From positions 1 through 52,774 of the forward strand of contig NZ_JACIDR010000008.1 of assembly GCF_014196425.1 (NCBI RefSeq): DNA of 52,774 nucleotides, read 5' to 3'. The notes beneath the pieces were generated by a model, which saw only the letters and a program-made list of their open reading frames with translations, searched no databases and had not been told where the DNA came from. Positions within the stretch are counted from its first letter, which is position 1; each line of letters opens with the position of its first letter. The stretch is from Hansschlegelia beijingensis. GTDB lineage: Bacteria; Pseudomonadota; Alphaproteobacteria; Rhizobiales; Methylopilaceae. Shown piece by piece: positions 1 to 7,853 of this stretch. The translations under genes and the position numbers were made by a program.

Positions 1-134
1 TCCCGGAAATAGCTCGATTCCGCCACGTAGCGGCAGAACGTCGACGAGTCCGAATACCAGGTCTGGGCGTAGAACTTGTCCCAATAGGCCTTGGTGCGCG
101 CAGCTTCGTCTTCAAGAACGCCAAGTTCCGTCAC
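1..134 (-). CDS. N-terminal fragment, possible SAM-dependent methyltransferase
   Basis: Only the first 44 residues are inside the window; the gene runs off the left edge. I chose the GTG at 132-134 because an upstream ATG at 149-151 reaches a TGA after six codons, and an AGGTGA ribosome-binding stretch precedes the GTG. The visible peptide contains AYWDKFYAQTW followed by STFCRYVAE. A W-D-x-F-Y opening followed by a short F-x-R-x-V/A-E helix is common at the start of class I methyltransferases found in capsule and O-antigen loci. This is a family impression, not a motif proof. It lies downstream of tRNA-Arg on the same strand and near a TagD-like cytidylyltransferase, which would fit a cell-surface polymer locus (inference). 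It could equally be another sugar-modifying enzyme. Confidence 0.45.
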   Translation of the reverse strand, partial: MTELGVLEDEAARTKAYWDKFYAQTWYSDSSTFCRYVAESSYFR

Positions 135-456
135 GCTTGATCACCTGTCATTTGATTTTGATCTAACGACGCTAACAGCGCATGTTGCGACGCGCAATCG
201 CGGCAAATGGCCCCGAGCGCAACGCCGTGGCCCCTGACAGGGCCCATAGCCGTCCGGCGGCTGGCTGGGCGAGCCCAGGCCCGATGCGCCGGTCTCGCCG
301 CTCTTGCGCAGCAGTCCGCAAGGTTCGCGGTCCGCCAGGGACGCTTACGGGCGACGGTCCAGAAGACCGCTTCCCGAGAGCCCTGAGTCTAGACTGCTTC
401 CGTCCGCTGAGGTTGAGGAAGAGCGGCGGCTACCACTTCGGAATGCAGGAAGGATG

Positions 457-533
<77 letters not shown>

Positions 534-699
534 GGAGGCGACGCGCAGGCCTCACAAGAGGCGCTGAACCGTTATCACGCAGCGGCGCGGCGGAAAAGTT
601 CGCCGGCGCGCCGCGAACGCTCCCCGCGCCCCCTGTTCTCTGATCGAGAGGCCGAAAGCCTAGAGTTATCAGGAGATCAACTGCTCTCCGGACATTATT

Positions 700-736
700 T
701 GTGCGCCGCACACCCTTGTGCATGACACAAATGTCA
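700..736. promoter_or_regulatory. Cluster of three overlapping dyads upstream of tagD-like gene
   Basis: Three perfect inverted repeats lie in 37 bases: TGTGC-GCC-GCACA (700-712), TTGTG-CATGA-CACAA (716-730) and TGACA-CAAA-TGTCA (723-736). The surrounding bases are more AT-rich than the rest of the window and include CATTAT at 737-742, a possible -10. The cluster lies about 150 bases ahead of the TagD-like start. It looks like operator DNA for one or more dimeric repressors; the regulator is unknown. Confidence 0.4.
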
Positions 737-882
737 CATTATGGTCACGAGCACAGTGCTTCTGCGCACAGCGTCGACCGGCGCTGCGGTTCTCCGGAAC
801 CTTCGGGCCCGCCCCCCAGGGGAGGGCTCACCATGCTGCGATGCGGATTGTCAGCGAGGCTCGCACCTGTCGGAGAGAAGCC

Positions 883-1323
883 GTGGTCAAAGTGCTTACC
901 TACGGAACGTTCGATCTGCTGCACATTGGGCACCTGAACCTGCTGGAGCGGCTCAAGGCTCTGGGCGACGAGCTGTACGTCGCGGTCTCGACGGACGAGT
1001 TCAACCACCAGAAGGGCAAGCGCTGCGTCGTCAGCTTCGAGGATCGAATCAGGCTGGTGTCCGCGCTGCGCTGCGTGACTGACGTGCTTCCCGAGAACAG
1101 CTGGGACCAGAAACCGCAGGACATCAAGCGGCTGGGCATCGACGTGCTCGGCATGGGCGGGGACTGGGTCGGCAAGTTCGACGCCATGAAGGCGCACTGC
1201 AAGGTCGTGTACCTGCCGCGAACGGAAGGGATCAGCACCACGTTCCTGCGCGAAACCATCATGCAGCGCGGAACCAGCACGGTGTCCTTCAAGGCCGCCG
1301 GAGCGCGCGCCGAGCCGAACTGA
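883..1323 (+). CDS. tagD: Glycerol-3-phosphate cytidylyltransferase (TagD-like)
   Basis: This 146-residue protein is predicted to join CTP and glycerol 3-phosphate into CDP-glycerol, the donor of glycerol-phosphate units for surface polymers. The small nucleotidyltransferase fold is clear. TYGTFDLLHIGHLNLLERL carries the HxGH nucleotide-binding motif, DxFN-x-KGK follows, GMGGDWVGKFD matches the conserved GxDWxGKFD block, and RTEGISTT near the C-terminus is the second CTP-binding signature. These are the hallmarks of Bacillus TagD (about 130 residues). I chose GTG 883 because a GGAGA at 872-876 precedes it and the family starts just before VLTYGTFD. An ATG at 841 in frame would add 14 non-conserved residues. 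It stands alone, with no glycerophosphotransferase visible. A cytidylyltransferase for another small alcohol phosphate is the alternative. Confidence 0.88.
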   Translation: MVKVLTYGTFDLLHIGHLNLLERLKALGDELYVAVSTDEFNHQKGKRCVVSFEDRIRLVSALRCVTDVLPENSWDQKPQDIKRLGIDVLGMGGDWVGKFDAMKAHCKVVYLPRTEGISTTFLRETIMQRGTSTVSFKAAGARAEPN

Positions 1324-2033
1324 CGCACTGAGCGAACGGCAATTCGCAGGCGCTCGTCGTCGTAGGTCGGCGAGGCTGCCGGGAGCCCGGCCCCCGGCGT
1401 GAGATCCAAGCCGCTGCTGCGAGATAGCGCGCCCCGCGACCGATTGTAGCCGCGCGCTGCGAACAGCGGCCTCGGCTCAGCGTCCCCTACGGCCATCACG
1501 GCCGGAATGCGCTCCTTCGGACATGCTGTTCTCGCGCTGCGCCGTCTGAAGCCTTCGCGCTCGAGCGGCCGATCGAGAACGAGCTCAGGACCGTCGGCCT
1601 GAGCCGGCTTAAGGGCTCTTCGGTGACGAGGGCCCGGGCGAGGCGCAGACGCCGCTCACCGGCCGGACGCAGGCGCTGCTCCGAGGTCGGGGACACGGGG
1701 ACTGGAACGCCGTTGAGCCACGGTTGACCGTGGCGCGATCCGCAATTTACGTAGCTGAACGGGTTGGGGCCGTTGCGGCTCTTGGATCACGTCAGCGCGC
1801 AGGCCGCGGCCGCGCGAGCGACCGAGGGGCATGGGGTGCGTGTGGCGTTTGCGGTCCTCCCCCAAGATCGCCCACGGCCTGGCCGCCTTCCTTACCTTCG
1901 ATGTGGAGCCCGGCGCGCGAGCGCCGGCGACCGCGTCGCGGAACTGTTGCGGGAGTTCGCGTCTTGATCCTGGGCCTCTGTCCGATCGCGGACGGGAGCG
2001 GGCGCGCCACATGATCGTCCGAGGGAGTCTGCC
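1324..2033. other. 710-base stretch without a convincing gene
   Basis: No open frame here has a ribosome-binding site, a recognisable motif or a plausible protein composition. The possible products are arginine-, proline- and glycine-rich, as expected of out-of-frame GC-rich DNA. A perfect six-base hairpin, CCACGG-TTGA-CCGTGG, sits at 1718-1733. It may be decayed coding DNA or a long leader for the small ORF that follows. Confidence 0.5.
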
Positions 2034-2267
2034 ATGAGTCACGAGTCAGGCGACGCGGTGCTCGCGCTGAAGGTGCTGTTCGACGAGCTTTGCATCCACC
2101 TCGCGTCGAAGGATCTGCTCACGCAGCACGAGTATGAGGGGCTCTTCGCGTCCTCCGTGCTCAAGCTCGAGATGGCCGACTCGCCGAACACCGAAGGCGC
2201 GATCATGTTTTTGCGGGACGCGGCCCCGCCGTCGGCGGGCTTGCGGTCCTCGGATCCAAAAAATTGA
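2034..2267 (+). CDS. Small hypothetical protein
   Basis: A 77-residue ORF starts at an ATG behind an AGGGAG ribosome-binding site about six bases upstream. The first 60 residues look like a genuine soluble helical protein. They hold hydrophobic heptads around LALKVLFDELCIHLA, then a charged linker and a second amphipathic stretch, with codon use like that of neighbouring genes. The last 15 residues are low-complexity. No domain, signal peptide or membrane segment is seen and I do not recognise the family. It is isolated by long gene-free stretches on both sides, so no function can be offered. Confidence 0.5.
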   Translation: MSHESGDAVLALKVLFDELCIHLASKDLLTQHEYEGLFASSVLKLEMADSPNTEGAIMFLRDAAPPSAGLRSSDPKN

Positions 2268-2597
2268 ACCGTCGTTCGGCGGCGTGATCGGGGCCGGACG
2301 GCCATCCCGCCTCCTCGCCCGGCGCGGCCCTCGACCGCGCGCCGTGAAGAGCGCTGGATTGGCGGCCGAAACCAATGCAGGCTTGCTGTCCGGAGGGGGA
2401 GATCAGGGCGAGGCGGATCAGCGCGAGGCGGGCTTCATCGGCGCCCAGCGCGTAGCAGGTCTGCTGCTGAAGCTGCCCGCCTGAGGCGGGCCAGCCGGGC
2501 GGTTGCAACTGCTTCGCAGCGGCGAAGATAACGGTTGCCCGCCGGAGAGGCCGCCGCTAGTCGCTCTCCTCCAAAACGGCGCGAACGGGGGCGCGAG
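2268..2597. other. Gene-free stretch between small ORF and CDF transporter
   Basis: No supported gene is visible. A perfect seven-base hairpin, GCCCGCC-TGA-GGCGGGC, lies at 2475-2491 without a T run. A short stretch on the minus strand near 2400-2480 encodes an alanine- and leucine-rich peptide but has no start signal. Confidence 0.4.
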
Positions 2598-3485
2598 ATG
2601 GACGAAGCCGCGCGGCTCGCGAGCGCCACCTTGGCGGTCGGCCTGCTGGTGCTGGGCCTCAAGGCGGCCGCTTATCTGCTCACCGGATCGGCGGCGCTGT
2701 ACTCCGACGCCGCCGAGAGCGTCGTCAACGTGGCGGCCGCGGCCGCGTTGATCGTCGCTGTCCGGCTGGCCGCCGCACCGCCCGACCGCAATCATCCCTA
2801 CGGGCACCACAAGGCCGAGTACGTCTCCGCCGTGCTGGAAGGCGCTCTGATCGTGATCGCCGCCGGGGCGATCCTTCACGAGGCCTGGAGCGCGTGGCGC
2901 TATCCGCGTGAGATCGAGTTCTCGGCTGCGGGCCTCGGGGCCAATCTCGCCGCGAGCGTGATCAACGGGATCTGGTGCGCCGTGCTGGTCCGGCGCGGGA
3001 AGGCGCTGCGCTCGCCTGCGCTCGCCGCCGACGGCCAGCATCTGCTGGCCGACGTGATCTCGTCGGTCGGCGTGCTCGCGGGCATCGCGGCGGCGTTGCT
3101 GACCGGCCAGCTCTGGCTCGATCCCCTGATCGCCTGCGCGGTGGCGCTGAACGTCCTCTGGTCAGGCGCGAAGCTCGTCCGCACCTCGGTCGGCGGCTTG
3201 ATGGACGAGGCGGCCTCGCCGGCGGCCCAGGACCGCATCCGCGGCGTCATCGCGACCAACGCGGAGGGCGCCATCGAGGCGCACGACCTCAGGACGCGGC
3301 ACGCCGGCCGTCTGACCTTCGTGGATTTCCATCTGGTGGTGGCGGGGGACATGCGGGTGACCGAAGCGCATGACATCTGCGACCGGATCGAGCGCGCGCT
3401 TCACGAAGAGGATGCGGACATGGTGGTCACGATCCATGTGGAGCCGGACGACAAGGCCAAGCACGCCGGAATCGTCGTTCTCTGA
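2598..3485 (+). CDS. Cation diffusion facilitator (CDF) family transporter
   Basis: This 295-residue inner-membrane protein is predicted to export divalent metal (Zn, Co, Cd, Fe or Mn) in exchange for protons. It has the CDF plan: about six membrane segments in the first 200 residues, then a cytoplasmic ferredoxin-like C-terminal domain. The first metal half-site is in LYSDAAES on helix 2 and the second is HLLAD on helix 5. The conserved NHPYGHHKAE loop lies between them. The ATG at 2598 puts family-typical sequence (RLASATLAVGLLVLG) right at the start; a TTG at 2535 in frame would add an unlikely basic extension. The half-sites do not define the metal, although an HxxxD-type helix 5 site fits Zn/Cd/Co transporters. 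It is monocistronic as far as can be seen. Confidence 0.9.
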   Translation: MDEAARLASATLAVGLLVLGLKAAAYLLTGSAALYSDAAESVVNVAAAAALIVAVRLAAAPPDRNHPYGHHKAEYVSAVLEGALIVIAAGAILHEAWSAWRYPREIEFSAAGLGANLAASVINGIWCAVLVRRGKALRSPALAADGQHLLADVISSVGVLAGIAAALLTGQLWLDPLIACAVALNVLWSGAKLVRTSVGGLMDEAASPAAQDRIRGVIATNAEGAIEAHDLRTRHAGRLTFVDFHLVVAGDMRVTEAHDICDRIERALHEEDADMVVTIHVEPDDKAKHAGIVVL

Positions 3486-3568
3486 CGCGGGCTTAACGTC
3501 TCGTCGACCATAAACGGTCAGGGTCGTCGCAGCACCCCGTCGCACGCCAGCGTCATGAACTCACGACC

Positions 3569-4375
3569 GTGATTCGCCCGCCAGGTCTTCTCGCAACGGC
3601 GATCTGCGCGATCTCCGCGCCGGCGCACGGGCAGGCGCCGTGTTCGCTCGCCGCGCCGGCGGAGACGGTGCGGGTGGAGCGGGCGGTCGACGGCGACACG
3701 GCGCTGCTCGCCGACGGGCGCGAAGTGCGGCTGGCCGCGGTCGCCGCCCCCAAGACGCCGCTCGGGATGAAGCCGGAGGCCTGGCCGCTGGCCGCAGGCG
3801 CCCGCGCGGCTCTCGCCGCGGCGCTCTCAGGACGCACTGTCGAACTGCGGCTCTCGGGGCGCACCCCGGATCGTTATGGGCGGCTGCGCGGCTTTCTGTC
3901 CGAGCCTGGGGCGGCTGACCACACCGGCGTCGCGGCTGATCTCACGGCCCGCGGGCTCTTGAGGTGGACAGCCGACAACAGTGACTGCGCAGCCACGCTG
4001 CGCGCCGCAGAGGACCGCGCCCGCGCCGCGCGCCTTGGTTTGTGGGCGGAACCATATTACGAGGTCCGGGACGCGGCCGACGGCGAAGCCCTGATGAAGG
4101 CCGAAGGGCGGTTCGTGGTGGCCGAGGGCCGGGTCGCGAGCGTCAGAACCGCCGCGGGGCGGCTCTATGTTAATTTCGGGAAGCGATGGCGGAACGCGCT
4201 GTCGCTCACCGTCTCGGAGGCGACGCTGCGCAGGCTCGGCGGGGTCCACGCGCTCGATCTGCGGACCGGCGCCCGTGTTCGGGCGCGCGGCGTGGTGGAA
4301 GCGCGACGGGGGCCAATCATCGAAGTGCTCAACCGGGAGCAGATCGAGCGCCTTGACGGGGCGCCGGGTCGATGA
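3569..4375 (+). CDS. Secreted staphylococcal-nuclease-fold protein, active site degraded
   Basis: This 268-residue protein has an N-terminal signal peptide (hydrophobic run to about residue 22, AHGQA cleavage region) and a thermonuclease fold. VDGDTALL opens the first strand pair, EVRLAAVAAP matches the VRLxGIDAPE block, DRYGRLRGFL carries the second conserved arginine, and AAEDRARAARLGLWA is the usual closing helix. In staphylococcal nuclease the aspartate and glutamate of the D-x-P-E segment bind Ca and act as base; here they are A and K (AAPKTP). The first arginine (VRL) and the second (YGR) remain. Classical Ca-dependent nuclease activity is therefore doubtful. About 90 further residues have no recognisable domain. 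The start is a GTG with a weak ribosome site. The stop overlaps the next gene's ATG (ATGA), so the two are probably co-translated. Confidence 0.75.
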   Translation: MIRPPGLLATAICAISAPAHGQAPCSLAAPAETVRVERAVDGDTALLADGREVRLAAVAAPKTPLGMKPEAWPLAAGARAALAAALSGRTVELRLSGRTPDRYGRLRGFLSEPGAADHTGVAADLTARGLLRWTADNSDCAATLRAAEDRARAARLGLWAEPYYEVRDAADGEALMKAEGRFVVAEGRVASVRTAAGRLYVNFGKRWRNALSLTVSEATLRRLGGVHALDLRTGARVRARGVVEARRGPIIEVLNREQIERLDGAPGR

Positions 4376-5844
4376 GGCTCCACGCGATCCGGAAGATCCG
4401 CAGCCTGTTCGTGGTCGCGCTCGCGGCGGCGGTCGTCGCCGGCTGCGCCGCCGTCAAGCCGGAGGAGTCCGTTCGCGAGCCGCTGGTGCCTCCCGAGGCC
4501 CCCAAGGTCGCTCCCTCGCCCCCGACGGCGGTCAGCCAGGAGCAGGCGCGGATCGCGGCCGCCTATGGCGGCGTCTACGAAAAGCCGGATCTCAGCTCCT
4601 ACCTGAACAGGATCGCTGACCGGCTCACGGCCGCCTCGGATCGTCCCGAGCTGCGATACAAGGTCGTGATGCTGAACTCGCCGCTCATCAACGCCTTCGC
4701 GTTGCCGAACGGCAGCCTCTACGTCACGCGCGGTCTGCTGGCGGTCGCGAACGACTCCTCCGAGCTTGCGGCGGTGCTTGCGCATGAGATGGCGCATGTC
4801 TCGGCGCGCCACGCGATGCAGCGCGCGGACGAGGAGCGGAAGGCCGTGCTGGTCAGCCGGGTGGTCTCCGACATCCTGCAGGACCAGGAAGGCGCAGCCG
4901 TCGCGCTGGCGCGCGGAAAGCTCTCGCTGGCGAGCTTCTCGCGCGCGCAGGAGCTCGAGGCGGACCGGATCGGCGTTCAGAACATCGCCCGCGCCGGGTT
5001 CGATCCCTACGGCGCCTCGCGCTTCCTGCTCTCCATGGGCCGGCAGGCGGACCTGCGCAGCGCGGCGCTTGGCCAGAAGCCGTCACAGCCCGGGCTCGAC
5101 TTCCTCTCCACTCATCCGTCGACCCCGGAGCGCGTGCAACTCGCGGTCGAGGCGGCCCGGCAGATCGGCGCGCCGGGCGTCGGCGAGCGTGACCGCGACG
5201 CGTATCTGACCGCGATCGACGGCATGGTCTACGGCGACGACCCGAGCCAGGGCTTCGCCCGCGGGCGGCAGTTCCTGCACCCGCGTCTCGGTTTCAGCTT
5301 CTTCGCGCCGGCGGGGTTCACCTTCGAGAACGGCTCCGAAGCGCTGCTCGGCGTGGCGCCGGACGGACGCGCCTTGCGCATGGACGCCGCCAAGCTCGCG
5401 CCCGGGCAGACGCTGGAAGGCTACATCGCCGAGAACTGGGTCGACGGCGCCGCGCCGGGGCCGGTCGAGAAGTTCCAGATCAATGGCATGGATGCCGTCA
5501 CGCTGATCGCGCGCGGCCGGGACTGGACGTTCCGTTTCGCGGCGATCCACTACGGCCCCGACGTGTACCGTCTGATCTTCGCCGCGCGCGACCTCACCCC
5601 CGAGGTCGACAACGGCTTCCGTCAGTCCATCCAGAGCTTCCGTCGGCTCTCGCAGGCCGAGAGCGACGCAGCGCGTCCTCTGCGGCTGGACGTGGTCCGC
5701 GCCCGGCCCGGCGACACGGAAGCCACCCTTGCGAGCCGCATGGCGTTTCAGGACCGCGCCCCCGAGCGGTTCGCCGTGTTGAACGGCCTCGCGCCAGGCG
5801 AGCCGATCCGGCCCGGCGCCCGGGTGAAGGTCATCGACGAGTGA
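4372..5844 (+). CDS. M48-family metalloprotease, lipoprotein
   Basis: A 490-residue periplasmic zinc protease likely to act in envelope protein quality control (BepA/LoiP-like family). A lipoprotein signal ends at VVAGC, with Cys25 as lipidation site. The M48 domain follows: HEMAH at 138-142 is the zinc/catalytic HExxH, and the EADRIG segment near 196-201 supplies the third ligand. After the protease, an uncharacterised middle region (about 280-420) is followed by a C-terminal 50-residue module (RPGDTEATLASRM ... PGARVKVI) that reads like a LysM or LysM-like fold. That arrangement suggests anchoring near peptidoglycan. Its ATG overlaps the upstream nuclease-like gene's stop by the ATGA arrangement. 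Membership of M48 is firm; the substrate is unknown. Confidence 0.92.
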   Translation: MRLHAIRKIRSLFVVALAAAVVAGCAAVKPEESVREPLVPPEAPKVAPSPPTAVSQEQARIAAAYGGVYEKPDLSSYLNRIADRLTAASDRPELRYKVVMLNSPLINAFALPNGSLYVTRGLLAVANDSSELAAVLAHEMAHVSARHAMQRADEERKAVLVSRVVSDILQDQEGAAVALARGKLSLASFSRAQELEADRIGVQNIARAGFDPYGASRFLLSMGRQADLRSAALGQKPSQPGLDFLSTHPSTPERVQLAVEAARQIGAPGVGERDRDAYLTAIDGMVYGDDPSQGFARGRQFLHPRLGFSFFAPAGFTFENGSEALLGVAPDGRALRMDAAKLAPGQTLEGYIAENWVDGAAPGPVEKFQINGMDAVTLIARGRDWTFRFAAIHYGPDVYRLIFAARDLTPEVDNGFRQSIQSFRRLSQAESDAARPLRLDVVRARPGDTEATLASRMAFQDRAPERFAVLNGLAPGEPIRPGARVKVIDE

Positions 5845-5948
5845 ACGCCGGCAGTCCCGCCGCGCAAGGCTGAGGCGCGGGCGCGGCATGCGCTTTGCTG
5901 AACTCCCGGGCGCGCCGGACGTTGAGGCGCGACAGACAGGAGGCGGTC

Positions 5949-6830
5949 ATGCGCGTCGGCGTCATCGGGCTCGGGAACATGGGCGAGGGCGTCGCCCGCA
6001 ATCTTCTGAAGAGCGGCCGCGAGGTCGTGGCCTGGAACCGGTCCCCGGCCGCCGTGGACGCGCTGGTGGAGGCCGGAGCCCTGAAGGCGGCCGACCCGGC
6101 GGAGGCGTTCCGGGCGGAGGTCGTGTTCTCGATGCTCAGCCAGGATGACGTGATCGAGGAGGTGGTGGTCGGCTCGGGCGCCTTGGAGAAGGCGGCGGCG
6201 GGGACGACCCACGTCAATCTCTCGACCGTTTCGGTGGCCTTCGCCGACCGCATGGAGGCGCTCCATCAGGAGCGCGGTCTGAGCTATGTGGCGGCGCCCG
6301 TGCTGGGTCGTCCGGACGTCGCGGCGGCGGGCCAGCTCAATGTGCTCTGCGCCGGCGAGCCGTCGGGCGTCGCCAAAGCGACGCCGCTGCTCGAGCTGTT
6401 CGCCAAGCAGGTCTGGCCGCTCGGCGACCGCGCGAGCAACGCCAACGTGGTGAAGCTCGCCTGCAACTTCGCTCTGGCGAGCATGATCGAGACGCTGGGC
6501 GAGGCCGGGGCCCTGGTCGACGGCTACGGCGTCGAACCCTCGCGTCTGTACGAGATCATGACCGGCACGCTGTTCGCGGCTCCAGCCTACAAGACCTATA
6601 GCGGCCTGATCGCCGAGCGGAAGTTCTCGCCGGCGGGGTTCAAGCTGCCGCTCGGCCTGAAGGATGTGCGCCTCGCGCTCGCCGCCGGCGAGGCGAGGCA
6701 GACGCCGCTGCCGATCGCCTCCGTGGTTCGCGACGCGTTCATCGAGGCGATCGCGCAGGGCGACCAGGACAAGGACTGGTCCGCGCTCGCGGCCGGCGCG
6801 TTCCGGCGCGCCGGAAGGCCGCTGGATTAG
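5949..6830 (+). CDS. NAD(P)-dependent beta-hydroxyacid dehydrogenase family oxidoreductase
   Basis: This 293-residue cytosolic enzyme belongs with 3-hydroxyisobutyrate dehydrogenase and glyoxylate/succinic semialdehyde reductases. MRVGVIGLGNMGEGVARNLL is the Rossmann GxGxMG nucleotide site, HVNLSTVS the substrate-loop region, VAAPVLGRPDVAAAG a block typical of the glyoxylate reductase branch, and NVVKLACN contains the catalytic lysine (K-x-x-x-N). An arginine after the first beta-alpha-beta unit (WNRSP) suggests NADPH use. The ATG at 5949 has AGGAGG just upstream; an in-frame earlier start would add 18 unrelated residues. The gene is convergent with ppk2 and their stop codons overlap. Exact substrate not determinable. 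Confidence 0.88.
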   Translation: MRVGVIGLGNMGEGVARNLLKSGREVVAWNRSPAAVDALVEAGALKAADPAEAFRAEVVFSMLSQDDVIEEVVVGSGALEKAAAGTTHVNLSTVSVAFADRMEALHQERGLSYVAAPVLGRPDVAAAGQLNVLCAGEPSGVAKATPLLELFAKQVWPLGDRASNANVVKLACNFALASMIETLGEAGALVDGYGVEPSRLYEIMTGTLFAAPAYKTYSGLIAERKFSPAGFKLPLGLKDVRLALAAGEARQTPLPIASVVRDAFIEAIAQGDQDKDWSALAAGAFRRAGRPLD

Positions 6831-6839
6831 CCTTCCGGC
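6810..6839. terminator. Hairpin spanning both stop codons of a convergent pair
   Basis: GCCGGAAGGC (6810-6819) and GCCTTCCGGC (6830-6839) form a perfect ten-base stem. The ten-base loop contains or touches both stop codons, TAG of the dehydrogenase and TAA of ppk2. There is no T run, so intrinsic termination is not assured, but it could block transcription from both sides. Confidence 0.5.
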
Positions 6840-7819
6840 TCCCCGCCTTCGGCCAGGAAGGCCGGGGCGCTCATGATGATGCGCTCGTCATTGCCGCCGA
6901 TGGCGGCGAGGTCGCGTCCTTCGTACGGGACGGCGAGCAGCACGGCGCGGAGGCACGCGAGCCGCATGCGCGCCTTGTCGTTCGCCTTCACCACAGTCCA
7001 GGGGGCGAGCTCGGTGTGGGTGGCGCGGAGCATGCGGTCCGCCGCCGTGGTGTAGGCCTCCCACAGATTGAGGCCCGCGTAATCGATCGGCGACAGCTTC
7101 CATCGCTTGAGCGGGTCGTGCCGGCGGGCATGCAGGCGCTTGACCTGCATCTCGCGGCCGACGGTCAGCCAGAACTTGAACAGCCGGACGCCGTCTTCGA
7201 CGAGCAGGCGTTCGATCTGCGGCGCCTCGTTCAGGAAATGGGCGGTCTGCGCCGGCGTGGCGAAGCCCATCACGACCTCGACCCCGGCGCGGTTGTACCA
7301 AGAGCGGTCGAACAGAACGATCTCCCCGGCGGTCGGCATATGGCCGAGATAGCGCTGGAAGTACCACTGCCCGGCTTCCGTCGAGGAGGGCTTGTCGAGG
7401 GCGACCACGCGCACGTTTCGCGGATTGAGGTGCTGCGTGAAGCGGTCGATCACGCCGCCCTTTCCTGCGGCGTCGCGACCCTCGAAGACGATCACGATGC
7501 GCTCGCCCGCCCTGCGGGCCCACGCCTGAAGCTTCAGCAGCTCGATCTGGAGCTGGTGCAAGGCTCGTTCGTAGAGCTTGTCGTCCAGCTTGTGCTCGTA
7601 AGGGTAGCCGCCGCTCCGGAAGGCGGCTTCCTCGATCGCGATGGGCAGCCGGTCGTCATCCAGGTCGACCTCGACGCCGCCGATCGTCACCAGCGGCGCT
7701 TCTTCCGTCCCGGGCGGAGCGAGCTCGACCGTCGAAGCGGCCGCCGCCGCCTCCCTTTCGGTCTTGCCGGACGCCGCCTCCTTGCGGCGGGCCTTCGCGG
7801 ATTCGTGTTTCTCGGCCAT
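6827..7819 (-). CDS. ppk2: Polyphosphate kinase 2
   Basis: This 330-residue cytosolic kinase interconverts polyphosphate and nucleoside di/triphosphates. After a charged, low-complexity first 45 residues, the PPK2 domain runs to the C-terminus. FEGRDAAGKGG (about 112-122) is the Walker A, LFDRSWYNRAG (about 169-179) the Walker B, and the arginine-rich RLHARRHDPLKRW is the lid. The one-domain length fits class I PPK2. The class is usually ADP- or GDP-forming from polyphosphate, but direction cannot be read from sequence. It is divergent from phoR with a Pho-box-like repeat in the 94-base gap. This suggests control by PhoB and a role in storing or mobilising phosphate alongside the Pst system (inference). 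Confidence 0.95.
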   Translation of the reverse strand: MAEKHESAKARRKEAASGKTEREAAAAASTVELAPPGTEEAPLVTIGGVEVDLDDDRLPIAIEEAAFRSGGYPYEHKLDDKLYERALHQLQIELLKLQAWARRAGERIVIVFEGRDAAGKGGVIDRFTQHLNPRNVRVVALDKPSSTEAGQWYFQRYLGHMPTAGEIVLFDRSWYNRAGVEVVMGFATPAQTAHFLNEAPQIERLLVEDGVRLFKFWLTVGREMQVKRLHARRHDPLKRWKLSPIDYAGLNLWEAYTTAADRMLRATHTELAPWTVVKANDKARMRLACLRAVLLAVPYEGRDLAAIGGNDERIIMSAPAFLAEGGEPEG

Positions 7820-7835
7820 GATGATCCTGCCGCCG

Positions 7836-7853
7836 TTGTCGCGGCACTGTCAT
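7836..7853 (+). promoter_or_regulatory. Pho-box-like repeat between ppk2 and phoR
   Basis: TTGTCGC (7836-7842), four bases, then CTGTCAT (7847-7853) reproduces the PhoB pattern of two seven-base CTGTCAT-like units at 11-base spacing. The second unit is perfect and the first has three mismatches (T, G and C at positions 1, 6 and 7). A further CTGTCGA lies at 7861-7867 but out of the 11-base register. It is placed to control ppk2, phoR or both. Confidence 0.55.

Noticed and set aside
1656-2042. 128-codon minus-strand frame in the gene-free stretch
   Set aside because: Arginine/proline-rich, no ribosome site, overlaps other equally poor frames.
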